Source: Legionella sp. (GTDB lineage: Bacteria; Pseudomonadota; Gammaproteobacteria; Legionellales; Legionellaceae). Taken from it: DNA of 35,734 bases. Both the position numbers and the translations under genes were made by a program. Shown piece after piece: positions 25,967 to 34,414 of the stretch. The notes below the pieces were generated by a model. It searched no databases and had not been told where the DNA came from. It saw only the letters and a list, made by a program, of their open reading frames with translations. Where the stretch lies: the NCBI GenBank assembly GCA_030694525.1, contig JAUXYG010000048.1, positions 1 through 35,734 on the forward strand, read 5' to 3'. Every line of letters starts with the position of its first letter. Positions within the stretch are counted from its first letter, which is position 1.

Positions 25967-26623
25967 TTAGTGATGCAAATAAATCAATTGAGTGTGTATT
26001 TCAATAGAAAAATACTTGCTAAATTCTTGAAAAGACTTTATTTCAGGCCATTGATCCACATCTTGTGACATCCTGCTCATCGCTGTTTCAAATATCGGTT
26101 GATAATAATCATTTAGAAACGGTTTAATTGCGTTGAGTGTTGGGAAATTTTTCACCAGTACGGTTGCATTTTCCGCTAATTGGGACAACGTTACTTTTTC
26201 AAGAATATTTACTAGTTCTTCCTGCTCTTCAACTGTATTTTTCATCCAGTTGAGAAGCACTGAGCGTGGTTTGATTGCCAGAACCTGGCGACCCTCTTTA
26301 AGCGACGGTTCCATTAAAATAATATGCGAGTGGATTTCAAATTTAAAACAACATAAAAAATCAAGAAAATTATTTTCAATTTCATTCCGTGCATCTGGTC
26401 CTAGCCACCGACTAATCTCATGACGAAACATTGTAGTGAAATGTTTTTCAATTTCATCAACAGTCGCTTCTTCGGAGGTTTGTTTCTCTATTACGTATGC
26501 GGTATTGTCAGTATGTAATAATTTGAGACTGGGTATATCCTGCTCGGGTAATTGCGATGCCAGAAATGACAAAAAAACAGCGGTGGGCCTTAACACAACT
26601 ATTTCGAATTGCTTTTGATGCAT
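25967..26623 (-). CDS. Uncharacterised protein, operon partner of the coiled-coil protein
   Basis: Not recognised; 218 residues from ATG 26623, chosen because AAGGAG lies 7 bases upstream (the frame stays open to 26680). There is no signal peptide or clear membrane segment; the sequence looks alpha-rich and soluble, with repeated hydrophobic helices (FLDFLCCFKFEIHSHIILM, LVNILEKVTLSQLAENATVL). The N-terminus FEIVVLRPTAVFLSFLASQ may form a short strand-helix unit. Its last codons overlap the ribosome-binding site of the next gene, so the two products are made together and may form a complex. Confidence 0.75.
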   Translation of the reverse strand: MHQKQFEIVVLRPTAVFLSFLASQLPEQDIPSLKLLHTDNTAYVIEKQTSEEATVDEIEKHFTTMFRHEISRWLGPDARNEIENNFLDFLCCFKFEIHSHIILMEPSLKEGRQVLAIKPRSVLLNWMKNTVEEQEELVNILEKVTLSQLAENATVLVKNFPTLNAIKPFLNDYYQPIFETAMSRMSQDVDQWPEIKSFQEFSKYFSIEIHTQLIYLHH

Positions 26624-27026
26624 TGACGATCTCCTTGATTTTTTAGATAACTCATCCTGAGTACTTTGAAAAGAAATCAACGTCTAATCTACTATTGATA
26701 TATAAAACTGTTCACAAACAACCCGTTTGTAATGATTATTTTATTCAATCTGAATCTAATGCATAAAACGATACTTATAGTCCAGTCTAGTGCGCTACAC
26801 GTATAGTTTCAATAGGAAACAACAAATTTTTACCGCCTGAATTTATTTTATATTTTTGTTACCTGCCCTACTTAAAGATGTATAATCTCCGATACGGGCA
26901 AGGAAATGATTTTTATAGGAGTGATTCTGCCACCCACCCAATCCATTCTGATATAAATTTCTTCAATTAACCTTGACACTTACCTCTATATGTATATCCT
27001 TCAATCTTTCTCTTCAGGTTCTCGTT
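26624..27026. other. Divergent intergenic region
   Basis: A 403 bp AT-rich gap between the divergent pair. It holds a perfect inverted repeat ACAAAC-aaccc-GTTTGT (26714-26730), possibly an operator, and nothing else I can assign. In-frame extensions of both neighbours reach into it but lack family or ribosome-site support. Confidence 0.4.
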
Positions 27027-28562
27027 ATGAAATTATTAGGAAGAATATCCCTATTATTACTTGCCCTAATCGCCTTCGCTACCATAACCCTTTGGATTTT
27101 AGCCAAAAATATCAAACCTGAGACCATTGAGCATTTAATTAATAATCAAATTACTGCCATTACTCATAAACCCAGCCACATTAATGGCGACATATCCTGG
27201 CAATTACTTCCTCGGCCTGGACTAAAATTTAATAAGATACAAATTGGTGATGAAGCGTTAAATGAAGACTATACATTTACCGTAAACACCCTTCTCCTTA
27301 ACCTCAAAATTACACCCCTATTGCGCGGTAATTTTGTTTTTAGCGAAATAAATATTAATGGATTAAATGTTAAAATCAATCGAGACCGAACCCATGAAGA
27401 AACAGATACTCAACCCAATAAGCAAGTCAAATCAGCAGACGTAAAATCTCAATTTGCCATTGAAAAGTTAATAATTAATGATGGGCAGATTACCCTGACC
27501 AGGAACAACAAAAGTACTATATTAAAAAATATTCAGGTGGGCATGGAGCAATTTAACTTAAATAATAATCCCTTCCCAGTTCAGATTAAAGCAAGATTAG
27601 TTCAGTCACCTTATAGTGAACTAACTAAAGCCAGTATCAATTTTAAAGGCAGAGTTAACCTTGCTCCAGGGATATTCAATAATTGGGATAATGATGTATT
27701 TCACTCTGCAGTAGATGGGCAACTTTTGGTACAAAATATTTCGTATGACCAATTAAGAATTAAAAAAATTAATGCAACCATTAAAACCCTTGATAATGTA
27801 ATCCGCTTTAAGCCTCTCACTTTATCAATGTATGAGGGAGAATCGGTAGGGGATATGAACTATTCACTAGCCACCCAGATTCTCTCAATCAACCAGACAG
27901 CCACTAATCTTGATGGTAGCAAATTAATGGCAGCTTTAACCGGCAATGATGTGCTCAATGGGACACTCGATTACTCATTACATGTCAATCTTCCATTAGC
28001 AGAACCAAGCACCAAATCCGTGAATGGCAAAGGAAGTATTACCATGAAAGACGGAGCGCTCTCTCATGTGAATCTGGATCAATTATTAGTCCAGATAAAG
28101 GAACGCTTAAGCCAGGTTCTAAGTGGTAAGAAACTCGATATTAATGACATCAGCCAATTAGGTAATTGGAGCCAAAATAAATTTAATGAGGGAAATACTC
28201 CTTTCAAATTAGCCAGTGTACTGTTTGAGCTTGCCGATGCGAAATTGAATAGCACGTCATTGTTATTACAAACCAACACGTTACAAGTTACCGGAACGGG
28301 AACTATTAACTTATTAAATCATGAGTTACTTTCCAATTTACAGGCTACCATTAACAGTAATAACCCAGACACCATGTTGCAAAAAATTCAGCACTCTTTG
28401 GGAGGCAATTTCCCATTACTTATCTCCGGTACGATAGAGCAGCCTTTAATCACCCCTAACCTGAAAATAATTAATCCTCTGTTGAGTAAATTACTTATTA
28501 AAACCACACTGGACAAACCCTTAAAAGAACTTGAGACTCAACTTAAGGGGCTGATACATTGA
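27027..28562 (+). CDS. AsmA-like inner-membrane protein
   Basis: AsmA-family protein, anchored in the inner membrane by one N-terminal helix (LLGRISLLLLALIAFATITLWIL) with a large beta-rich periplasmic domain; relatives of this family bridge the envelope and move phospholipids to the outer membrane. The 511 residues show the AsmA N-terminal block (HINGDISWQLLPRPGLKFNKIQIG) and the C-terminal region with GKGSITMKDGALSHVNLDQLL, then KLNSTSLLLQTNTLQVTGTGTI. I chose ATG 27027 because the membrane helix starts there; the open frame extends 18 codons upstream. Its stop overlaps the mutY start, an arrangement (asmA-mutY) common in gammaproteobacteria. Confidence 0.87.
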   Translation: MKLLGRISLLLLALIAFATITLWILAKNIKPETIEHLINNQITAITHKPSHINGDISWQLLPRPGLKFNKIQIGDEALNEDYTFTVNTLLLNLKITPLLRGNFVFSEININGLNVKINRDRTHEETDTQPNKQVKSADVKSQFAIEKLIINDGQITLTRNNKSTILKNIQVGMEQFNLNNNPFPVQIKARLVQSPYSELTKASINFKGRVNLAPGIFNNWDNDVFHSAVDGQLLVQNISYDQLRIKKINATIKTLDNVIRFKPLTLSMYEGESVGDMNYSLATQILSINQTATNLDGSKLMAALTGNDVLNGTLDYSLHVNLPLAEPSTKSVNGKGSITMKDGALSHVNLDQLLVQIKERLSQVLSGKKLDINDISQLGNWSQNKFNEGNTPFKLASVLFELADAKLNSTSLLLQTNTLQVTGTGTINLLNHELLSNLQATINSNNPDTMLQKIQHSLGGNFPLLISGTIEQPLITPNLKIINPLLSKLLIKTTLDKPLKELETQLKGLIH

Positions 28563-29623
28563 TTTTAGAGGAACAATTTAGTAACCCTTTATTAGCCTGG
28601 TATGATGTTTATGGACGGAAAGAGTTACCATGGCAGTTACCTCGCGATGCGTACCGAGTTTGGATTTCAGAAATCATGTTACAACAAACTCAGGTTCAAA
28701 CGGTGATTCCTTACTTTAATCGTTTTATCAACACATTCCCTACAGTCTCTTCGCTGGCTCAGGCAGCAGAGGATGACGTGCTTTCTCTATGGTCAGGTCT
28801 TGGGTATTACAGTCGTGCACGAAATCTTCACTCTTGCGCCAAAATAATTAATGAACAATATATGGGTGTATTTCCGAGAGACTTGCACTTATTAATTAAC
28901 TTACCGGGTATTGGCCCCTCCACAGCTGCTGCTATTTTATCGCAAGCATATAACCTGCCCACGGCAATTTTGGACGGTAATGTAAAAAGGGTTTTGACCC
29001 GCTTTTTTCGTATTTCAGGCGTTACCGAACAGGCACAGATAAAAAAAAAATTATGGGATTTGGCAAATTGCTGCATGCATCAGGAACGCTGTGCCGATTA
29101 TACCCAAGCGATAATGGATTTAGGTGCAACCTGTTGTACCACGAAAAATCCTGATTGCGCCCATTGTCCGTTAAAAGAAAATTGTCTGGCATATAAATAT
29201 AATGAACAACAATTGTATCCTACCAAAAAAATTAAAAAACCAGTTCCATTACACCATCAGCAATTTCTTGTTTTACAGGATAATGAGAATCAAATTTTTC
29301 TTGAAAAACGCCCCCCTACAGGTCTATGGGGTGGTCTCTGGTGCTTTCCAGCCATTGATATGAATCAATGTCCTTTGGATTTTATTAAGAGCAATCATAA
29401 TTTATCGGGAAATAAACCGGTACCCATTATTAAATTCAAGCACCGTTTTAGCCATTTTCATCTGGAAATTCAAGCAATCAGGATTGATGCTACTACGATT
29501 GGAACCAAAATTGCTGAATCTGGTGGTAAATGGTTTTCTCACTCCCAACTGGCAACTTTAGGATTAGCAACACCGACAAGCAAGATTATCAACAAGTTAT
29601 TTCAAGTCCAGTCGCTTATTTGA
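28559..29623 (+). CDS. mutY: Adenine DNA glycosylase
   Basis: Base-excision enzyme that removes adenine mispaired with 8-oxoguanine. The helix-hairpin-helix LPGIGPSTAAAIL is followed by catalytic Asp139 (ILDGNVKRVL), and Glu38 lies in WISEIMLQQTQV. The [4Fe-4S] cluster ligands are C193-X6-C200-X2-C203-X5-C209. A C-terminal NUDIX-like domain (about 230-350, with LEKRPPTGLWGGLWCFP) recognises 8-oxoguanine. It is 354 residues. The start is a TTG at 28559 that overlaps the asmA-like stop (TTGA); AAGGGG lies 8 bases upstream, so translation is probably coupled. Confidence 0.95.
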   Translation: MILEEQFSNPLLAWYDVYGRKELPWQLPRDAYRVWISEIMLQQTQVQTVIPYFNRFINTFPTVSSLAQAAEDDVLSLWSGLGYYSRARNLHSCAKIINEQYMGVFPRDLHLLINLPGIGPSTAAAILSQAYNLPTAILDGNVKRVLTRFFRISGVTEQAQIKKKLWDLANCCMHQERCADYTQAIMDLGATCCTTKNPDCAHCPLKENCLAYKYNEQQLYPTKKIKKPVPLHHQQFLVLQDNENQIFLEKRPPTGLWGGLWCFPAIDMNQCPLDFIKSNHNLSGNKPVPIIKFKHRFSHFHLEIQAIRIDATTIGTKIAESGGKWFSHSQLATLGLATPTSKIINKLFQVQSLI

Positions 29624-29691
29624 ATTATGCTCTATCAAACAAGACATTCTCGTATTATTATCAACTAAATATTTACACTTGGTCTATTCCA

Positions 29692-30654
29692 ATGGAAGCA
29701 GTTTTAATATTAATTATTAGTTTTATCGCACTGATTTGGGCTGCCAATCATTTAGTCAGTGGTGCTTCAGGTCTGGCATATCACTTAAATATCTCTCCCC
29801 TGGTTATTGGTTTAACCATCGTTGCAATAGGAACATCAGCACCTGAGTTGATCTTTTCCATCCTCTCATCAATTAAAAGCAGAAATGATTTAGTGGTAGG
29901 CAATGCAATTGGTTCAAATATCGCCAATATAGGTCTTGTTCTTGGCATCACTATTCTTATTAAACCTATTACACTAAACAACACTGCTTTAAAAAAAGCC
30001 TACCCCATTTTAATTATTGCTATGTTGTTCGCATACAGTCTGATTCTTGATGGCTTTTTAGGGAAAATTGATGGGTGCCTCTTTTTAATAACCTTTATTA
30101 TCGTCATCGCACTTTTCATTTATTGGGCGAATCAATCATCAACCAAAGATGTTTTTTATACAGAATTTAAAACGGCGTTTATTGCAAATCGATCTTTAAA
30201 AACAAATATAATCAGTATACTTTTAGGTTTAGTTGTCGTTTGTATCAGTTCCCGTTACCTTGTTTACAGTTCAATAGACCTTGCCAGATGGGCAGGCTTT
30301 AGTGATTTAACCATTGGGTTAACCATTGTAGCCATTGGGACTACGCTACCTGAGTTGGCAACTTCAATAACAGCTGCTTTAAAAGGTGATGAAGACATAG
30401 CAGTGGGCACTATTTTAGGCTCAAACATTTATAATTTACTGGTGATTTTAATTTTTCCGGCCATCATTCATCCTGCAAAAATAAGTAACGTTGTTTTATG
30501 GCGGGACATGCCGGTGATGATTTCATTAACTTTGCTGTTATTATTTTTAAATTATCATTATAAGAAAAATTTATCACGTTGGCATGGTGGGATTTTGCTG
30601 CTGATTTATTGCAGTTATATAGCGTCTATCTTTATCAAAGCAAATGGAGTTTGA
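29692..30654 (+). CDS. CaCA-family cation/calcium antiporter
   Basis: Inner-membrane sodium-calcium exchanger-type protein of 320 residues with about ten membrane helices. Both alpha repeats are clear: GLTIVAIGTSAPELIFSI followed by GNAIGSNIANIGLVLGI, and GLTIVAIGTTLPELATSI followed by GTILGSNIYNLLVIL. The Glu in each PEL motif coordinates the cation. The arrangement is that of YrbG. I chose ATG 29692, since upstream codons of the same frame lie within mutY and are not membrane-like; no strong Shine-Dalgarno sequence is visible. Real ion specificity is unknown. Confidence 0.92.
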   Translation: MEAVLILIISFIALIWAANHLVSGASGLAYHLNISPLVIGLTIVAIGTSAPELIFSILSSIKSRNDLVVGNAIGSNIANIGLVLGITILIKPITLNNTALKKAYPILIIAMLFAYSLILDGFLGKIDGCLFLITFIIVIALFIYWANQSSTKDVFYTEFKTAFIANRSLKTNIISILLGLVVVCISSRYLVYSSIDLARWAGFSDLTIGLTIVAIGTTLPELATSITAALKGDEDIAVGTILGSNIYNLLVILIFPAIIHPAKISNVVLWRDMPVMISLTLLLLFLNYHYKKNLSRWHGGILLLIYCSYIASIFIKANGV

Positions 30655-30724
30655 TTCATTTATGGTCAAAATTTTTTAGCAACAAAGCTTATAATAACTT
30701 AATTATATAAATTTTTTAATTGAT

Positions 30725-30769
30725 GTTCTATAGAACTTTTTTATAAATTGCTTGTTTTTTGAGCAATTT
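30725..30769 (+). promoter_or_regulatory. Palindromes upstream of the DFDG protein gene
   Basis: GTTCTATAGAAC (30725-30736) is a perfect 12 bp palindrome. AAATTGCT and AGCAATTT (30745-30752, 30762-30769) form a perfect 8 bp stem around a T-rich loop. TTAATATTG at 30774 resembles half of the Legionella PmrA box. These may control the gene at 30830 or, for the hairpin, end the antiporter transcript. Confidence 0.4.
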
Positions 30770-30829
30770 TGAATTAATATTGCCATACAAATAACCGTTA
30801 AAATCCAAATATCTTTAAAGGTGAGTTCG

Positions 30830-32053
30830 ATGACAGTATATGTTTATTCATTTGATTTTGATGGGTGTCTCGCTAATGAAGAGTACCAATCGAATGGTGG
30901 CGATATAATTAAAGCAAATCAAAATCTGCTAAATAAAATAAAAAATACCAGTCGAAATGTAAATGATACGGTAATGACCCTCATTGGTTCTGATCGACAA
31001 TCACATGAAATGGATCTTATTAATCAAAACACTAACCATACAGCGTCCTGCTTTACTGAGATAAAAAAAGTGGCTGATGAGATTGGATCCGAATTTGATC
31101 CTTTTTTACTTTCAGATATTTATGGTGTCATTGATAATGAAGGACAGAATGGAGATCCCCTGCCCCAAGGAACCTCTTTTGCGAGGGCCGTAAATCCAGA
31201 CAATCAGGAGAGTCATGGAAGATGGCGCTCTGACCAAGGAAAGCTGACTCTTTTATATGCACAGATTAATAAAATTTCAAAGCAATTTCCTGATGAAAAA
31301 ATAGTATTTAATTTTTATAATGCCAAGCCCGAAATATTAGATAAATTAAAGAAATATATTGGGAACGATCGTGGAATTTTACCCCTCGATGTACGTTTAG
31401 AATTGATTCCGTACACTGGTTCTACAATGCAACACATCGCCACCATAGAGGGTACCGGTGAGACAGATTACCACTATTATAAGACTGTTAAAACTATTGC
31501 TGAACGATGTTTGACAGAACAGAATGAAGATGGAATATCTAAACCAATAAATCCTGTTTCTGTTGTAACGACTGAAGATATTAAAAATTTTGCAGAATCA
31601 TTTAGATTAAATCGCACCTTTACGAATGATTTTAACTCTAAATTAAATCAATTGTCTCACTTACTATTTATAAAAATTGGTTTCTGGAGTGAATTTGATA
31701 AACCCGAGAAATATGGTGAAGCAATCAAAGCAGCTAACGTCCTGCGAGATAATTTAGATATGTATTATAGCAATGCAGATCATGGAGAGATGTCCATGAG
31801 TGATTTTAAAAACAAATGGATTGCAGAGATAAACAATGCGCGACCAGCACTAGAAAAACATCGCGGCATGAAGCAAATCTTGGGTAATTTAGCTCTTGCA
31901 GTTGCGGGTCTTGGGGTATTCTATGTAGCCGCAGGATTAATTAATTTGATGGCTACTGGCGGAAGAAATTTTTTATTCTTCAAAACCAATACTGCCAAAA
32001 TTCTTGATCAGCTGGAAAACCAAATAAGCCCCATGCTGCAACCAAGCTCTTAA
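30830..32053 (+). CDS. Large protein with N-terminal HAD-like DxD motif, putative effector
   Basis: Not recognised by name; 407 residues from ATG 30830 (AAGG 8 bases upstream; a GTG three codons earlier is less likely). The N-terminus MTVYVYSFDFDGCLAN has the DxDGxL form of HAD-superfamily motif I (Asp9, Asp11). A later TLIGSDRQ resembles motif II. At the place where a conserved acidic pair is expected (FNFYNAKPEIL), Asp residues are missing, so catalysis is doubtful. Near the C-terminus a hydrophobic segment (about 347-371, ILGNLALAVAGLGVFYVAAGLINLMA) could insert in a membrane. Large, lone, AT-rich genes of this sort in Legionella are often Dot/Icm substrates; here that is inference. Confidence 0.65.
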   Translation: MTVYVYSFDFDGCLANEEYQSNGGDIIKANQNLLNKIKNTSRNVNDTVMTLIGSDRQSHEMDLINQNTNHTASCFTEIKKVADEIGSEFDPFLLSDIYGVIDNEGQNGDPLPQGTSFARAVNPDNQESHGRWRSDQGKLTLLYAQINKISKQFPDEKIVFNFYNAKPEILDKLKKYIGNDRGILPLDVRLELIPYTGSTMQHIATIEGTGETDYHYYKTVKTIAERCLTEQNEDGISKPINPVSVVTTEDIKNFAESFRLNRTFTNDFNSKLNQLSHLLFIKIGFWSEFDKPEKYGEAIKAANVLRDNLDMYYSNADHGEMSMSDFKNKWIAEINNARPALEKHRGMKQILGNLALAVAGLGVFYVAAGLINLMATGGRNFLFFKTNTAKILDQLENQISPMLQPSS

Positions 32054-32239
32054 TTTTGCCTGGGATATTGAGATAATGAATATCACAACGTCCCAGGTAA
32101 ATCATAAGCAAGATAAAAAAGTATTCACTCAAACTGTGCGAATTAATCTGTAATTGCAAGGAGTATTGCGACGAAGCAGGTCCTCAGCTTATCCTATAAT
32201 ACCAATTTATATGAAAAGCATGATATGACCGCAAGAATT

Positions 32240-32271
32240 CCTACGTGCCATGGCTTGTCCATGGCATCCAG
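32240..32271. repeat. Single hairpin repeat related to the ends of the 1349-2165 elements
   Basis: CCTACGT, stem GCCATGG, loop CTTGT, stem CCATGGC, then ATCCAG. The flanks equal those of the element ends (CCTACGT ... ATCCAG), but the 7 bp stem is different in sequence and still perfectly paired. The remaining gap 32054-32327 shows nothing else. Confidence 0.7.
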
Positions 32272-32327
32272 AAAGATTTTTGTAAGAACGGATGAGCTGA
32301 TCAATAAATCCTTTAATTATCTTTAAT

Positions 32328-32711
32328 CTAATACATCTCTTTATTCACCGGATAATGTTGCAATTGTTTGGATTGAAATACTTCTCTTTTTTCAAAACTG
32401 CCCTTTTCCAACATATGAAGTGCAACAATGGCATCAGGCTGACCTGCTTTGGCTGCAAGATTTATCCAAATCCACGCTTTTTTTCTATTCTCTACCACGC
32501 CCCGACCATAATAATACATATAACCTACCGCATATTGAGCATCTCTTTGACCTTTTTGTGCCTCTGGCTTTAAACGAATAAACGCCCTACGGTAATCCTG
32601 TGCCTTAAAGCTTACTATTCCCTGACGAAGATTTAGTGTATTAGGAACAAAGCAGGCATTCATCAAAGAAAGAAGCAAAAGGATGAAGAATATTTTAGAT
32701 AACTGTCTCAT
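32328..32711 (-). CDS. Sel1-repeat lipoprotein
   Basis: Small secreted protein of 127 residues. The signal peptide (about 1-19, SKIFFILLLLSLMNAC) ends in a lipobox LMNAC, with lipidation expected at Cys20. Residues about 45-105 contain one to two Sel1-type TPR units (GQRDAQYAVGYMYYYGRGV, KAWIWINLAAKAGQPDAI), a helix-turn-helix protein-binding repeat. Its ATG overlaps the stop of gspC by 4 bp, so it is coupled to the type II secretion protein. It might help assemble or anchor the secretion machinery, though nothing in the sequence proves this. Confidence 0.85.
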   Translation of the reverse strand: MRQLSKIFFILLLLSLMNACFVPNTLNLRQGIVSFKAQDYRRAFIRLKPEAQKGQRDAQYAVGYMYYYGRGVVENRKKAWIWINLAAKAGQPDAIVALHMLEKGSFEKREVFQSKQLQHYPVNKEMY

Positions 32712-33223
32712 GGTACTTGTTCCTCTAATAACGGCTTTGCTACAGGTTCAAAAATCAACTCATTTTTAGGCAGACTCAAACTCTCAAGAGTACCATTTCG
32801 CTCGACCAAAACCCCGTTAGTCATAATACGCTTGATTAAGGCGCCTCCTGGTATTTCATCTCCAATACCATAAGTTTTTTCATCACCGCCTGCTCCACGA
32901 ATTATAACCTGTGAGTCTTCAATTTTATCTGCAAGCATGATTCCAACCAAATTAACATTAAGCATGGATTTTTTAACGTTATCTTCATTTAAGTCATTAG
33001 GGACATATACACCAAACAAAGAAGAATTCAATATATCATTAAAAGACTCTTGACCCGAATTCTGAGCCGGCACAGGTGTTTTCGATAAAGCCGGTTTCTT
33101 ATTAACTGACACAAAGAATTGGACAACTTCACTTAAAATCAGCAAAGAAAAAAGAGTAATCAGACACAGGATAATCCATTTGGCATATTTTGGAGAAAAT
33201 AAATAATGGATATCAAATTTCAT
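32708..33223 (-). CDS. gspC: Type II secretion inner-membrane protein GspC (LspC)
   Basis: Inner-membrane component that links the type II secretion platform to the outer-membrane secretin GspD. A membrane helix at about 15-38 (AKWIILCLITLFSLLILSEVVQFF) precedes a Pro/Gln-rich linker and the homology region: SSLFGVY, then LNVNLVGIMLADKIEDSQVIIRG and TYGIGDEIPGGALIKRI, which contacts the secretin. The protein stops at 171 residues, shortly after the homology region; most GspC proteins are about 270 residues with a C-terminal PDZ domain or coiled coil. The gene stands apart from other gsp genes in the window, as lspC does in L. pneumophila. Confidence 0.88.
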   Translation of the reverse strand: MKFDIHYLFSPKYAKWIILCLITLFSLLILSEVVQFFVSVNKKPALSKTPVPAQNSGQESFNDILNSSLFGVYVPNDLNEDNVKKSMLNVNLVGIMLADKIEDSQVIIRGAGGDEKTYGIGDEIPGGALIKRIMTNGVLVERNGTLESLSLPKNELIFEPVAKPLLEEQVP

Positions 33224-33372
33224 GTACCTTAGCCCTTGAATATTTGTCAGGATGCGAACTTATCGTTTCTATGGTAAAAAGTAATATAACATTCTTACAT
33301 AAATTACCCAAACTTCACGACATAAGATCCCGAAGTATGGTTATGAACTATTAAACTTTTAAAGGACTAGTA

Positions 33373-34323
33373 ATGAATGAACCAGTAAGCCAACCCCACA
33401 TTCAATTAGCCATGCTCTCGCGGGAATATGTCGTCTCAAGAGCTATTCATGCTATTGCTAACCTGGGAATTGCTGATTATATGTCCGATGAACCCATATC
33501 AGTAAGTGAGCTGGCAGCTTTAACGGGCACTGTCCCTGAACTTTTAGACCGAATATTGAATTTTCTCACTGCCTATAACTTATTCATCAAAACTAATGAA
33601 GGATATACCTTAACCACTTTATCCTATCCCTTGCGAACCGATCATCCCAAATCACTAAAAAGTATAATGGCTATGTTTGATGAATCCTGGTGGCAAGCAT
33701 TCTCACAACTTGAGACTTCGCTTAAAACAGGAGTTTGTGCTTTTGAGTTACAGCATGGCATGAATTTTTTTGAATTTATGAATAACAACATTGAAAAAAA
33801 GAAGCGCTATTATCAAGGCTTAGATAAATTGGCAACACTTGATAATCCAACCCTTTTGCAAAGCTTTGGATTTGATCAATTTAAAAAAATTACCACCATT
33901 TTTTCTGGCAAAGATTCATTTTCAGAAGATCTGCATCGCGTTTATCCTGAAATTGAAATCCTCCCTGTTAAATTGGATTTGCCCTTAACGCATCCGATAT
34001 TTTCTGTATTACCTGCGGCTGATGCCTATATTTTTAAAGGAATTTTACATGATTTTAATGACGCCGAATTAAAAAAAATAGTTCGAAGCTGTTATCACAA
34101 AATGAAACCGGGCAGTTCTTTTATTTTAATGGAGCAGGTAATTCCCGATAGTACAACTCCTCACACCAATAAAACCATGGATATTGTCATGATGGTATTA
34201 GTAAATGGAAAACAGCGTACTCTACACGATTGGAAAACATTTATGACAGAAGAACAATTTGTTTTTAAACATGAGATTAAAGTGGAAGGACTATTTACCA
34301 TAATGGAATTTTTAAAACCCTGA
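33373..34323 (+). CDS. Methyltransf_2-like protein with degraded cofactor motif
   Basis: A 316-residue protein with the fold of acetylserotonin O-methyltransferase-type enzymes (plant and bacterial O-methyltransferase family 2). The N-terminal winged-helix dimerisation part is clear (VSELAALTGTVPELLDRILNFL), as is the C-terminal AYIFKGILHDFNDAELKKIV with the family's His in ILHD (His226), and PGSSFILMEQVIPD. The glycine-rich cofactor loop normally DVGGGxG reads ITTIFSGKDSF (about 173-183), lacking the glycines, so S-adenosylmethionine binding may be lost or altered. AAAGGA lies 9 bases before the ATG. It is transcribed alone and convergent with the MFS gene. Confidence 0.8.
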   Translation: MNEPVSQPHIQLAMLSREYVVSRAIHAIANLGIADYMSDEPISVSELAALTGTVPELLDRILNFLTAYNLFIKTNEGYTLTTLSYPLRTDHPKSLKSIMAMFDESWWQAFSQLETSLKTGVCAFELQHGMNFFEFMNNNIEKKKRYYQGLDKLATLDNPTLLQSFGFDQFKKITTIFSGKDSFSEDLHRVYPEIEILPVKLDLPLTHPIFSVLPAADAYIFKGILHDFNDAELKKIVRSCYHKMKPGSSFILMEQVIPDSTTPHTNKTMDIVMMVLVNGKQRTLHDWKTFMTEEQFVFKHEIKVEGLFTIMEFLKP

Positions 34324-34414
34324 TATAACAGCAATCCAAATTAAATAATCGACGGAGTTGCTTAAAAACTGTCTTAACGAGCCTTGGAGAAGTGATCCAG
34401 ATCTATTGAATAGA

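Noticed and set aside
30774..30782. PmrA box upstream of the DFDG protein gene
   Set aside because: Only one half-site like TTAATATT is present in an AT-rich stretch; the tandem half-sites needed for PmrA are not seen, so it is not listed as a site on its own.
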